From Candidatus Zixiibacteriota bacterium (lineage in GTDB: Bacteria; Zixibacteria; MSB-5A5; GN15; PGXB01): a stretch of 7,136 nt of DNA. This document shows, piece after piece, positions 1 through 6,627 of this stretch. Numbering within the stretch: position 1 is the first letter of the stretch; each line of letters begins with the position of its first letter. The position numbers were made by a program, and so were the translations under genes. Under the pieces are notes generated by a model, which saw only the letters and a program-made list of their open reading frames with translations, was not told the DNA's origin and made no database searches. Where the stretch lies: assembly GCA_020345705.1 (NCBI GenBank), contig CP070766.1:775831-782966 (forward strand). Direction: 5' to 3'.

Positions 1-336
1 AGGGGCACCTGGGTGCACTGGGTCATCTATAATCTTCCGCCTGACCTGAAGGAGATGCCGGAAGGAATCTCCAGGGACCTCACTCCCGTTATTGGCACAG
101 ATTCATCAGGGATGGCAACGCACGGAATGACCGATTTCAGGCGGTTGGGTTATGGAGGACCATGTCCGCCGCCGGGACCGGCGCATCGGTATTTCTTCAA
201 GTTGTACGCGCTTGATCTGATGCTTGCGTTTGACGCTGAGAAAATGAAGAAGGGAATTACGGCTGGTGAATTGACCGAAGCAATGAAGGGCCATATTCTC
301 GCGGAAGCGTCATTGATGGGGAAATACAAAAGGTAA
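1..336 (+). CDS. YbhB/YbcL family PEBP (Raf kinase inhibitor-like) protein, 5'-truncated
   Basis: This is the C-terminal 111 codons of a phosphatidylethanolamine-binding-protein-fold protein. The reading frame is open from the first base, and the conserved residues before any in-window start (RGTWVHWVIYNLPP) show that the gene begins upstream of the window, so the GTG at 13 is not a real start. Visible signatures are the HWVIYNLPP strand near the start of the fragment, the family hallmark LGYGGPCPPPGPAHRYFF followed by KLYALD, and the C-terminal GHILAEASLMGKYKR, all typical of bacterial/archaeal YbhB-type proteins. The upstream ligand-site motif (DPDAP) would lie just outside the window. Family members are small soluble proteins of about 150-190 residues with poorly defined bacterial roles; a ligand-binding or kinase/protease-modulating function is only inferred from eukaryotic relatives. 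It ends with TAA 8 bases before the convergent stop of the EIIA gene. Confidence 0.93.
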   Translation, partial: RGTWVHWVIYNLPPDLKEMPEGISRDLTPVIGTDSSGMATHGMTDFRRLGYGGPCPPPGPAHRYFFKLYALDLMLAFDAEKMKKGITAGELTEAMKGHILAEASLMGKYKR

Positions 337-343
337 ACGCCGT

Positions 344-844
344 TTATTCGACGTTCTTGAAGGCACGGATGACGTCGTAGGGCGCCTGCGCCTCCATCAG
401 TTCCCGTCGGAAAGCCTCATACTGGAGGTTTTCAGACAGCGCCTTGAAGACTTTAAGGTAAAGGCTGTCGTCATAAGGGGGCGCGGCCATGACGAAGAAG
501 AGATGGGTCGGTTCTCCGTCGATCGAGTCGAAATCAAGGCCTTCAGGTGACCGAGCGAAACCGATAATCAGTTCTTTGGCCTGCATCGATCGAATGTGCG
601 GGACCGCGATCCCGTGACCGATGGCCGTGCTTGCTTTCCTTTCGCGATTGATGAAGTCCGTCAGCAGCTTGCAATTATTCCCGGTCCTGCCGGAGTTCTG
701 GAGTATATCGACCAGGCCGGCCAGAATGCGCTCCTTATTGCGGGCTCGCCATTTTTCGGAAGCGGAATCTTCCGGCGGCGGTTCGAGCTCAGCTTTAAAG
801 TCAAGCTCAATCAGCCCTTCCGATAGATATCGCGAAATGTTCAT
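344..844 (-). CDS. Stand-alone PTS EIIA type-2 (fructose/PtsN-like) domain protein
   Basis: The 166-residue cytoplasmic protein belongs to the PTS_EIIA_2 fold family. The N-terminus (ISRYLSEGLIELDF) matches the usual opening of the domain. The phosphorylation-site segment is STAIGHGIAVPHIR (residues 72-85), with His83 as the expected phospho-acceptor. It is followed by the typical FDSIDGEPTHLFFVMAAP strand/loop (about 105-122) and helices (DSLYLKVFKALSENLQ). Between about residues 19 and 40 a Pro/Glu/Lys/Arg-rich stretch departs from the compact family pattern. No EI, HPr, EIIB or EIIC gene is in the window, so a regulatory role like that of PtsN (EIIA-Ntr), rather than sugar import, is plausible but inferred. 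The start ATG at 844-842 has a weak GTGAG-like site 3 bases upstream. The gene is divergent from aspS and convergent with the PEBP gene. Confidence 0.9.
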   Translation of the reverse strand: MNISRYLSEGLIELDFKAELEPPPEDSASEKWRARNKERILAGLVDILQNSGRTGNNCKLLTDFINRERKASTAIGHGIAVPHIRSMQAKELIIGFARSPEGLDFDSIDGEPTHLFFVMAAPPYDDSLYLKVFKALSENLQYEAFRRELMEAQAPYDVIRAFKNVE

Positions 845-876
845 AACTCACTTTTTACTATCGGTTTTAAGCCCTT

Positions 877-910
877 AAACCTGAACGAATTAACTTCCAT
901 ATCCAGGTTT
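877..910. repeat. 7-bp inverted repeat bracketing the EIIA promoter -10 (possible operator)
   Basis: AAACCTG at 877-883 and its exact reverse complement CAGGTTT at 904-910 are separated by 20 bases. One arm sits against the minus-strand -35 hexamer and the other at the predicted transcription start, so a dimeric regulator binding here would cover the core promoter. A 7-bp repeat in AT-rich DNA can arise by chance, and no regulator is identified. Confidence 0.3.
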
Positions 911-916
911 TGTCAA
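889..916 (-). promoter_or_regulatory. Candidate sigma70-type promoter for the EIIA gene
   Basis: Read on the minus strand, an exact TTGACA (916-911) is followed after 16 bases by GTTAAT (894-889), a 4/6 match to TATAAT. Transcription would begin near 882, giving a leader of about 38 nt before the ATG at 844. The exact -35 hexamer and the position in AT-rich intergenic DNA support it. The -10 is imperfect and the organism's promoter consensus is unknown. Confidence 0.4.
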
Positions 917-974
917 GCCGTGAAAAGCCAAAATCTTCAAAAAATAGAACAAAATTCAATGGACTTCGTTCCTA

Positions 975-1001
975 TTGACATTTAACGGACTATTATTTAA
1001 T
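975..1001 (+). promoter_or_regulatory. Candidate sigma70-type promoter for aspS and the downstream operon
   Basis: An exact TTGACA at 975-980 is followed after 15 bases by TTTAAT (996-1001), 5/6 to TATAAT; with longer spacing the alternatives (TTAATT, TAATTT) are weaker. The start would be near 1008, leaving a leader of about 85 nt. A second weak candidate is TATAAG at 1063-1068 with a poor -35 (CTGATT at 1040-1045). I see no T-box, riboswitch or strong hairpin in the leader. Confidence 0.42.
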
Positions 1002-1083
1002 TTCCGCCGCTGGACGTATTTGAATGAGACTTAAACAGGCTGATTTGGTGCCGAACTAAATATATAAGCGATAAACATTTATT

Positions 1084-1087
1084 GGAG
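1084..1087 (+). promoter_or_regulatory. Ribosome binding site deciding the TTG start of aspS
   Basis: GGAG at 1084-1087 lies 5 bases before TTG at 1093. The first in-frame ATG is codon 51, well inside the conserved anticodon-binding OB fold, so this site together with the conserved N-terminal sequence fixes the TTG start. Confidence 0.75.
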
Positions 1088-1092
1088 ATAGT

Positions 1093-2907
1093 TTGACTCC
1101 TTTCAAGGATCTGAAAAGAACTCATACCTGCGGCGAGCTAACGACCGACCACATCGGCCAAAGGGTTATTCTAAACGGCTGGGTAAACGAGTACCGCAAT
1201 CTGGGCGGGCTTCTTTTTATAGACATTCGAGATCGCTACGATATGACCCAGGTTGTCTTTAATCCCGAAAAAGTTGATCCGGAAGTTTTTGAACGCGCCG
1301 CCGGAGCCCGGCATGAATATGTCGTGGCCGCCGAGGGGGTCGTTCAAAAACGCCCCGAGGGCACCGAAAATAAGAATCTCAAGACCGGTGAGATTGAAGT
1401 GTTGGGAGAGAGATTTTACATTCTCTCGGAATCCAGGACGCCGCCGTTTGAGATCAGGGACGAGACCGATGCCAGCGAGGTTTTGCGGCTGGAGTATCGT
1501 TATCTCGATTTGCGCCGCAAGCCGCTTCAGGATAAGATAAAGGTGCGGCACTTTTCCACCATGGCGATTCGCGAGTATCTCTCCAGCCAGGGATTTTATG
1601 AGATCGAGACGCCGCTGCTGATGCGTTCCACCCCGGAAGGAGCCCGCGACTATGTCGTTCCCAGTCGGATTCAAAAGGGGAAATTTTATGCCCTGCCTCA
1701 ATCCCCGCAACTTCTCAAGCAGATATTAATGATATCCGGTTTTGATAAATACTTCCAGATTGCGCGGTGCCTTCGCGATGAGGACCTTCGCGCTGACCGC
1801 CAGCCCGAGCACACCCAGGTTGATATAGAAATGTCCTTCGTGACCAAGGACGATGTTTTCAGGGTCGGCGAAGGGATGATGGCGCACCTTCTTGAAAAAG
1901 TCCTCGGCGTGAAAGTTGAAACGCCTTTCCCTCAATGTGAATACAGCGAGGTCATGAATCGCTGGGGGATTGATAAGCCGGACACCAGGTTTGGCATGGA
2001 AATCAGGGACATTTCGGAAGTCGTCTCCGATTCGGACTTCAAGATTTTCTCCGAGACGATTAGAGCGGGCGGAGTGGTCAAGGCGATCTGCCTTAAAGGG
2101 GGTGGCGAATATTCCCGAAAGCAGATAGACGACCTGACCCAATATGCAAAAAATCTCGGCGCCGGAGGTCTGGCATATATCCTGAGACATCCCGACGGCG
2201 ACAAGTCGCCTTTTACCAAATTCATCGGTGAAGATACGAAAAATCAAATCTGTGGTCGCGCCGAAGCTTCCCCTGGCGATGCGGTCTTCATTATTTCCGG
2301 CAAGAAACTAAAAGCGGAAACGATTCTTGGTCAGCTCCGTCTTCATCTGGCGAAGACGCATAACCTGATCGACGGCGACCAATGGAAATTTCTTTGGGTG
2401 ACGAGGTTTCCTCTTTTCGAATACAATGAAGATGAAAAGAGACTTGAAGCGATGCATAATATCGTCTCAATGCCGATTGAAGAGGATATGCACTACCTTG
2501 ATGAGGCGGAAAATACGGAGTATGATATCAGTGACATACGCCATCCGCTCAGGCAGGTCCGCGCCGAGCAGTACGACCTGGTGCTGAACGGAACGGAGAT
2601 TGCCTCTGGGAGTATCCGTATTCACCGCCGCGAGATACAGCAGAGAATTCTGAATATTCTCGGGATGCCTGACGAGCGGGCCGAAAGGATGTTCGGATTC
2701 CTTCTCAAGGCCCTGGAATACGGCGCGCCTCCGCATGGAGGCGTCGCCGCCGGTCTCGACAGGATTGTCGCACTTATGACCGGTGCCGAAGGGATCCGTG
2801 AAGTTATCGCTTTTCCCAAGACGGCCACGGCACAGTCGTTGATGGACGGATCGCCGGCCGAAGTCGATCCGGAGCAGCTGCGGGAACTGGGCTTGAAGTT
2901 CTTTTGA
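1093..2907 (+). CDS. aspS: Aspartyl-tRNA synthetase (class II, bacterial type)
   Basis: The 604-residue cytosolic enzyme attaches aspartate to tRNA-Asp using ATP. The length is normal for bacterial AspRS (about 590-600). The N-terminal OB-fold anticodon-binding domain (about 9-115) contains LNGWVNEYRNLGGLLFIDIR. Class II motif 1 spans about 150-176 ending in IETPLL. Motif 2 spans about 221-249 with FQIARCLRDEDLRADRQPEH. The bacterial GAD insertion domain lies at about 300-410, and motif 3 (GAPPHGGVAAGLDR) ends at Arg557. The aspartate/adenylate-site segment YDLVLNGTEIASGSIRIH is intact at about 494-511. The start is TTG with GGAG 5 bases upstream; no ATG alternative fits the conserved N-terminus. 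At the positions known to govern tRNA discrimination it has Leu37 and Gly90 (see findings). It heads a co-directional run, with phoH starting 22 bases after its TGA. Confidence 0.98.
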   Translation: MTPFKDLKRTHTCGELTTDHIGQRVILNGWVNEYRNLGGLLFIDIRDRYDMTQVVFNPEKVDPEVFERAAGARHEYVVAAEGVVQKRPEGTENKNLKTGEIEVLGERFYILSESRTPPFEIRDETDASEVLRLEYRYLDLRRKPLQDKIKVRHFSTMAIREYLSSQGFYEIETPLLMRSTPEGARDYVVPSRIQKGKFYALPQSPQLLKQILMISGFDKYFQIARCLRDEDLRADRQPEHTQVDIEMSFVTKDDVFRVGEGMMAHLLEKVLGVKVETPFPQCEYSEVMNRWGIDKPDTRFGMEIRDISEVVSDSDFKIFSETIRAGGVVKAICLKGGGEYSRKQIDDLTQYAKNLGAGGLAYILRHPDGDKSPFTKFIGEDTKNQICGRAEASPGDAVFIISGKKLKAETILGQLRLHLAKTHNLIDGDQWKFLWVTRFPLFEYNEDEKRLEAMHNIVSMPIEEDMHYLDEAENTEYDISDIRHPLRQVRAEQYDLVLNGTEIASGSIRIHRREIQQRILNILGMPDERAERMFGFLLKALEYGAPPHGGVAAGLDRIVALMTGAEGIREVIAFPKTATAQSLMDGSPAEVDPEQLRELGLKFF

Positions 2908-2929
2908 ACAATCTTGATTTTTTGAGTAT

Positions 2930-3913
2930 ATGGCATCAGAAACACCGAGTAAAACGTCGAAAACAATCTCAATTGAAGACATTGATCCTCGGCTTCTTTT
3001 CGGGCAGAATCATGTCTATCTGCGGGTGATTGAAAGATCATTCCGGGCGGCCATCATCGCCCGGGGGGAACAGATAATGATCGAAGGGGACCGGGAAGAG
3101 GTAGATCAGTTAGTCGATTTATTTGAAGACCTGACCATCCGGCTCAAAAACGGGGATTACATCACCGATCAATACCTGCACTATGCCATCGAGATGGTCA
3201 GGGAAGGCAAGGGCGGGCCGGCGGCAATGATGTCGGACGAGACCCAAATCAACTCGATTCTGAAGCGGAAAGTCCGGCCGAAAACAGTCGGCCAGAAATT
3301 ATATATCGACACCATTGAGGAAAATGATATCGTCTTTTCCATCGGTCCGGCCGGGACAGGCAAAACATACCTGGCCGTGGCGATGGCCATCGCCGCTCTC
3401 AAGGAAAAGCGAGTCAAAAGACTGGTTCTGGTTCGTCCGGCGGTGGAAGCAGGCGAATCTTTGGGCTTTCTGCCCGGTGACATCAGAGCGAAAGTTGACC
3501 CGTACCTGAGGCCGGTTTATGATGCGCTGCACGAAATGATGCCGGCTGAGAAGATTAAGAAACTTATAGAACTGGGAGTAATTGAGATAGTACCTTTGGC
3601 CTTCATGCGCGGACGCACGCTGAACAATACGTTTGTCATTCTGGATGAAGCCCAGAACACCACCCCGGCTCAGATGAAAATGTTTCTGACCCGACTGGGT
3701 GAAGGTTCCAGGGCAATTATCACCGGGGACATTACACAGATAGATCTGGATAAAAACAAGATGTCCGGACTGGTCCTGATCCAGAGAATATTGAAAGGAA
3801 CTAACGGAATAGAATTCGTATATTTGACGGACAAGGACGTCGTTCGCCATCGATTGGTTCAGAAAATTCTTCGTGCCTATGAGCGGTATGAGAAGAAGCG
3901 CAAACGAGAGTAA
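2930..3913 (+). CDS. phoH: PhoH/YbeZ family P-loop ATPase
   Basis: The 327-residue cytoplasmic protein has the usual length and order for the PhoH/YbeZ family. An N-terminal RNA-binding-like region (about 20-75, including FGQNHVYLRVIERSF and IIARGEQIMIEGD) precedes the ATPase domain. The Walker A motif is GPAGTGKT (139-146) and the Walker B is VILDEAQN (236-243). The family motifs LVRPAVEAGESLGFLPGD (about 167-184), PLAFMRGRTLNNTF and RAIITGDITQIDL are intact, so it should bind and hydrolyse ATP. YbeZ-type proteins are genetically and physically linked to YbeY in rRNA maturation, and ybeY lies two genes downstream. The C-terminus is strongly basic (YEKKRKRE). The ATG at 2930 has only a short GAG 3 bases upstream. 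The C-terminal codons are followed by a 21-base gap to pgpH. Confidence 0.96.
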   Translation: MASETPSKTSKTISIEDIDPRLLFGQNHVYLRVIERSFRAAIIARGEQIMIEGDREEVDQLVDLFEDLTIRLKNGDYITDQYLHYAIEMVREGKGGPAAMMSDETQINSILKRKVRPKTVGQKLYIDTIEENDIVFSIGPAGTGKTYLAVAMAIAALKEKRVKRLVLVRPAVEAGESLGFLPGDIRAKVDPYLRPVYDALHEMMPAEKIKKLIELGVIEIVPLAFMRGRTLNNTFVILDEAQNTTPAQMKMFLTRLGEGSRAIITGDITQIDLDKNKMSGLVLIQRILKGTNGIEFVYLTDKDVVRHRLVQKILRAYERYEKKRKRE

Positions 3914-3934
3914 CAGTATCGACCATTTCCGGCT

Positions 3935-6208
3935 ATGAATAGAATTCTGATCAGGCTGAAAAGGCTGATAAAAAGATTTTTGAAGGTCAAGGCGGCCACG
4001 CGCCAGGCCCCGACGACCCGCGCCAGAAGCAAGGTGTACAAGCATCTGATGCTTATACTTGCCGCCTGCCTGATTGCCTTTATGTACCCCGCCGAGGATC
4101 TTATGCGGCCTCTGGACTTCCCTCGCAAGGGTGAATTCGCGCGCAAAAATATTATCGCCGACCTCGAGTTAAGAATCATCAAATCCGATGATGAGCTGCG
4201 GGATGAAAGAGAAGCGGCGGCCGATGCCGTCCCGACCATAATTGATTACGACACGGAACTTGTCGATTCCACTCTGGAGAAATTCGACCGGTTTATGGAC
4301 AAGGCCGATGCAGCCGTTCAATTTATTCACGGCGTGGCGGAAATCTCCGAAGATACCTCGGGGCAACGGGAACAACTGATTGACTCATTGGTCGAATCCA
4401 TCTCTCTTAAGTTTCCGGCTATCCCGCCCCAGGCCGTCAATGCGCTCATCGCCTCAGGTAGCGTCAACCACGCGCAATCCGTGATCCGGAGCATCCTTAA
4501 AGATGAGATTTACTTCTCCGGCGTCCTCCCGGACCGGAGCTTTCTGCCCGACGTCAAGAACGAATCGACCGTCATCAGGATCGGCAAGAGAGAGGCCTTT
4601 ATGGTCCGCGACAAGCTGCTGGATCTACCCCGGGCCTACGTAAGTTTTCTGGCGTCGCTGAACAACCGCTTCCTGATTGACTCCTTCAACGTTGACGCCT
4701 ACTACGAGATCGGCCGGCATTTCATTATCCCCAACTTGGCCGTTAATATCGGCGAGATCGAGTCCCGCCGCGAGTACGCCATGTCTGAGGTTCCGGAGAT
4801 AAGCGAGGTCGTCTCTATCGGTGACGTGGTGGTGCGAGCTAACAGTAAGGTTACGGCTCGGCAGGAGAAGATTCTGGAGGAAATGTATCGCCAGCGAGAG
4901 GCTCTTACCGAACAGGGAAGCTGGTTCCAGCCACTGGTGCCGGTTCTGGCGCGACTGGTGCTGATACTGGCAAGCTTTCTGGTTTTGTATATTTATCTAT
5001 ACCATTTTCGGAACGAGATTTACAGGTCAAATCCGAAACTGCTGGCGCTGTTTTTCATATATGGCCTGGAGCTGCTGTTCATTTTCTTCATCGGCGTGAA
5101 GTGGAGTCTATCCCTCTATCTGTATCCGATAGCCATTTTTTCCATTCTGATTACGGTTCTTTTTGATGCCGAGGTCGGAACATTTAACAGCTTCATCTTG
5201 GCTCTTCTTCTGGGAATTCTTCACCGATTCAATTTCCCTATAGCCTTGGTGACAATCCTCGTCGGCGTTGCGGCCAGTTTCTCGGCGCAGAGGGTGCGGC
5301 ACCGTTCGGAGTTTTTCAAAGCGATTCTCTATCTGCTGGTAACCTATACCTTCCTGATTTTGCTTCTGGAGTCGTTCAAGCTTTCACCTTCCGAGAAGAT
5401 GCTCAACCTGCTGGGTTTCGGCTGGGTCAATGCCGCGCTGTCGCCTCTCCTGGCCATGGGAATTCTGCCCGTCTTTGAATCGCTTTTCGGATTTACGACC
5501 GATATCACCCTGCTGGAGTTGTCCGACCTGAACAATCCGCTTCTCAAAAGGCTTTCCATTGAAGCGCCGGGGACCTATCATCACTCCCTGCTGGTCGGTA
5601 ACCTGTCCGAGGCGGCCGCCAAGACTATCGATGCCAACCCGCTCCTGACCAGGGTCGGCGCGTATTACCACGACATCGGGAAAATCGAAATCCCGGAGTA
5701 CTTCGTCGAAAACCAGCTCGGGATCAAGTCGAAGCACGACAGCCTGACCCCGACCATGTCGTCGATTATATTGGCGTCACATTTGAAGAAAGGCCGCGCC
5801 CTCGGCGAGGAGGCTGATCTTCCGGATGAGGTCCTCAACTTCATTGAAGAGCACCATGGAACCATGACCATGTCCTATTTCCTGAATAAGGCCAAGGAGA
5901 TGGGCATCGAAAATCCGCCCATCGAAGAGTTTCAGTACCCGGGACCGAAACCGCAGACAAGAGAAACGGCCATTGCCATGCTGGCCGATTCGGTTGAGGC
6001 CGCCAGCAGGACGCTGGATGACCCCAAGCCGGCGCGCATCAGGAACCTCGTCCAGAATATTATCAATGACCGCTTCCAGTCAGGCGAGCTCGAGGAGTGT
6101 CCGCTGACGTTGAAGGACCTGGCCCAGATCAGGGAATCATTCGTGCAGATTCTTATAGGCGTTTTCCATCATCGGATTGAATACCCGGAGAAGGAAGAAG
6201 AAAAATAA
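3935..6208 (+). CDS. pgpH: PgpH-type 7TM-HD family c-di-AMP phosphodiesterase
   Basis: The 757-residue membrane enzyme is predicted to hydrolyse c-di-AMP to pApA. A very basic N-terminus (13 Arg/Lys and no acidic residue in the first 37) precedes a first membrane segment at about 37-52. An extracytoplasmic 7TMR-HDED domain (about 55-330) follows, then about seven hydrophobic segments between 333 and 520, and a cytoplasmic HD domain from about 525. Putative metal and catalytic residues are all present: His550 (TYHHS), His579-Asp580 with Lys583 (YYHDIGK), His616 (ASHLKKG), His640-His641 (EEHHGT) and Asp685 (MLADSVEAA). This is the pattern of active PgpH/YqfF proteins. The ATG at 3935 has no recognisable Shine-Dalgarno; a GTG at 4034 just before the first membrane helix is a less likely alternative. 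Its TAA overlaps the ybeY ATG by one base (TAATG), implying coupled translation. No c-di-AMP cyclase gene is in the window. Confidence 0.94.
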   Translation: MNRILIRLKRLIKRFLKVKAATRQAPTTRARSKVYKHLMLILAACLIAFMYPAEDLMRPLDFPRKGEFARKNIIADLELRIIKSDDELRDEREAAADAVPTIIDYDTELVDSTLEKFDRFMDKADAAVQFIHGVAEISEDTSGQREQLIDSLVESISLKFPAIPPQAVNALIASGSVNHAQSVIRSILKDEIYFSGVLPDRSFLPDVKNESTVIRIGKREAFMVRDKLLDLPRAYVSFLASLNNRFLIDSFNVDAYYEIGRHFIIPNLAVNIGEIESRREYAMSEVPEISEVVSIGDVVVRANSKVTARQEKILEEMYRQREALTEQGSWFQPLVPVLARLVLILASFLVLYIYLYHFRNEIYRSNPKLLALFFIYGLELLFIFFIGVKWSLSLYLYPIAIFSILITVLFDAEVGTFNSFILALLLGILHRFNFPIALVTILVGVAASFSAQRVRHRSEFFKAILYLLVTYTFLILLLESFKLSPSEKMLNLLGFGWVNAALSPLLAMGILPVFESLFGFTTDITLLELSDLNNPLLKRLSIEAPGTYHHSLLVGNLSEAAAKTIDANPLLTRVGAYYHDIGKIEIPEYFVENQLGIKSKHDSLTPTMSSIILASHLKKGRALGEEADLPDEVLNFIEEHHGTMTMSYFLNKAKEMGIENPPIEEFQYPGPKPQTRETAIAMLADSVEAASRTLDDPKPARIRNLVQNIINDRFQSGELEECPLTLKDLAQIRESFVQILIGVFHHRIEYPEKEEEK
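6191..6197 (+). promoter_or_regulatory. Shine-Dalgarno site of ybeY inside the pgpH 3' end
   Basis: AAGGAAG lies 10 bases before the ybeY ATG at 6208 and within the last pgpH codons, which encode the Glu/Lys-rich tail. Together with the TAATG stop/start overlap this supports translational coupling and the choice of start. Confidence 0.5.
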
Positions 6209-6627
6209 TGCATCTGAATATAATTTCACAGACCGACCGGAGAATCCCTCGAAAAAAGATTGGCGAGCTTATCACGCTGATAGAAGAGGAAGAGGAACCT
6301 CCGGACAGTACACTCAACATCATCTTTGTCGGCGACAGCTGGATCAGGAGGTTGAACCGTGAATTCCGCGGCATAGCTGGCACAACGGATGTATTATCAT
6401 TCAACATTGACGAGGAACCGGGCGAGGACTGCATCATCGGTGAAATCTACGTCTCCACCGATACCGCCGCCAAAAATGCCCGATCCGAACAAGTCAGCTT
6501 TACCGAGGAACTTCTTCGCCTGTGTTGCCACGGACTTCTGCATCTGCTGGGTTATGACCATATTAAAGCGAAAGACAGCAAGGTCATGCAGACCAGGGAG
6601 GACTATTACCTGGGAAGGATGAAATGA
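6208..6627 (+). CDS. ybeY: Endoribonuclease YbeY (rRNA maturation factor)
   Basis: The 139-residue cytoplasmic metalloprotein is the single-strand endoribonuclease used in 16S rRNA 3'-end processing and ribosome quality control. The metal-binding motif HGLLHLLGYDH gives the three His ligands His108, His112 and His118. The other family block, FRGIAGTTDVLSFNI (about 53-67), carries the conserved Arg and the TDVLSF segment, followed by the GEIYVS strand (78-83). It is slightly shorter than E. coli YbeY (155 residues), mainly at the N-terminus and C-terminus, but the core is complete. A run of five Glu (26-30) before PPDSTLNIIF is a charged surface loop. It starts in a TAATG overlap with pgpH and its TGA overlaps the next gene's start (ATGA). 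The nearby phoH/ybeZ gene reinforces the assignment. Confidence 0.97.
   Translation: MHLNIISQTDRRIPRKKIGELITLIEEEEEPPDSTLNIIFVGDSWIRRLNREFRGIAGTTDVLSFNIDEEPGEDCIIGEIYVSTDTAAKNARSEQVSFTEELLRLCCHGLLHLLGYDHIKAKDSKVMQTREDYYLGRMK
6612..6619 (+). promoter_or_regulatory. Shine-Dalgarno site of the CNNM-domain gene
   Basis: GGGAAGGA ends 4 bases before the ATG at 6624, inside the last codons of ybeY. It supports initiation at the ATGA overlap rather than at a later in-frame codon. Confidence 0.55.

Noticed and set aside
596..878. Plus-strand open frames of 76 and 85 codons across the EIIA gene
   Set aside because: They mirror the conserved minus-strand EIIA domain and have no ribosome site or family features.
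1008..1092. Possible leader regulation (T-box or riboswitch) upstream of aspS
   Set aside because: The leader is only about 85 nt, with no T-box core motif, strong stem or terminator-like hairpin visible.
2898..2922. Short hairpin GTTC-TTTT-GAAC at the end of aspS followed by a T-run, as a possible terminator before phoH
   Set aside because: The stem is only four base pairs, overlaps the stop codon and is separated from the T-run; too weak to call a terminator.
1171..2982. Several long minus-strand open frames (about 97-179 codons) opposite aspS
   Set aside because: They overlap each other and a full-length conserved AspRS; none has a recognisable motif, and such shadows are expected from codon bias.
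3299..4045. A 248-codon open frame on the minus strand across phoH and the start of pgpH
   Set aside because: It lies opposite two clearly conserved genes, shows no recognisable domain, and its composition is that of an antisense shadow.
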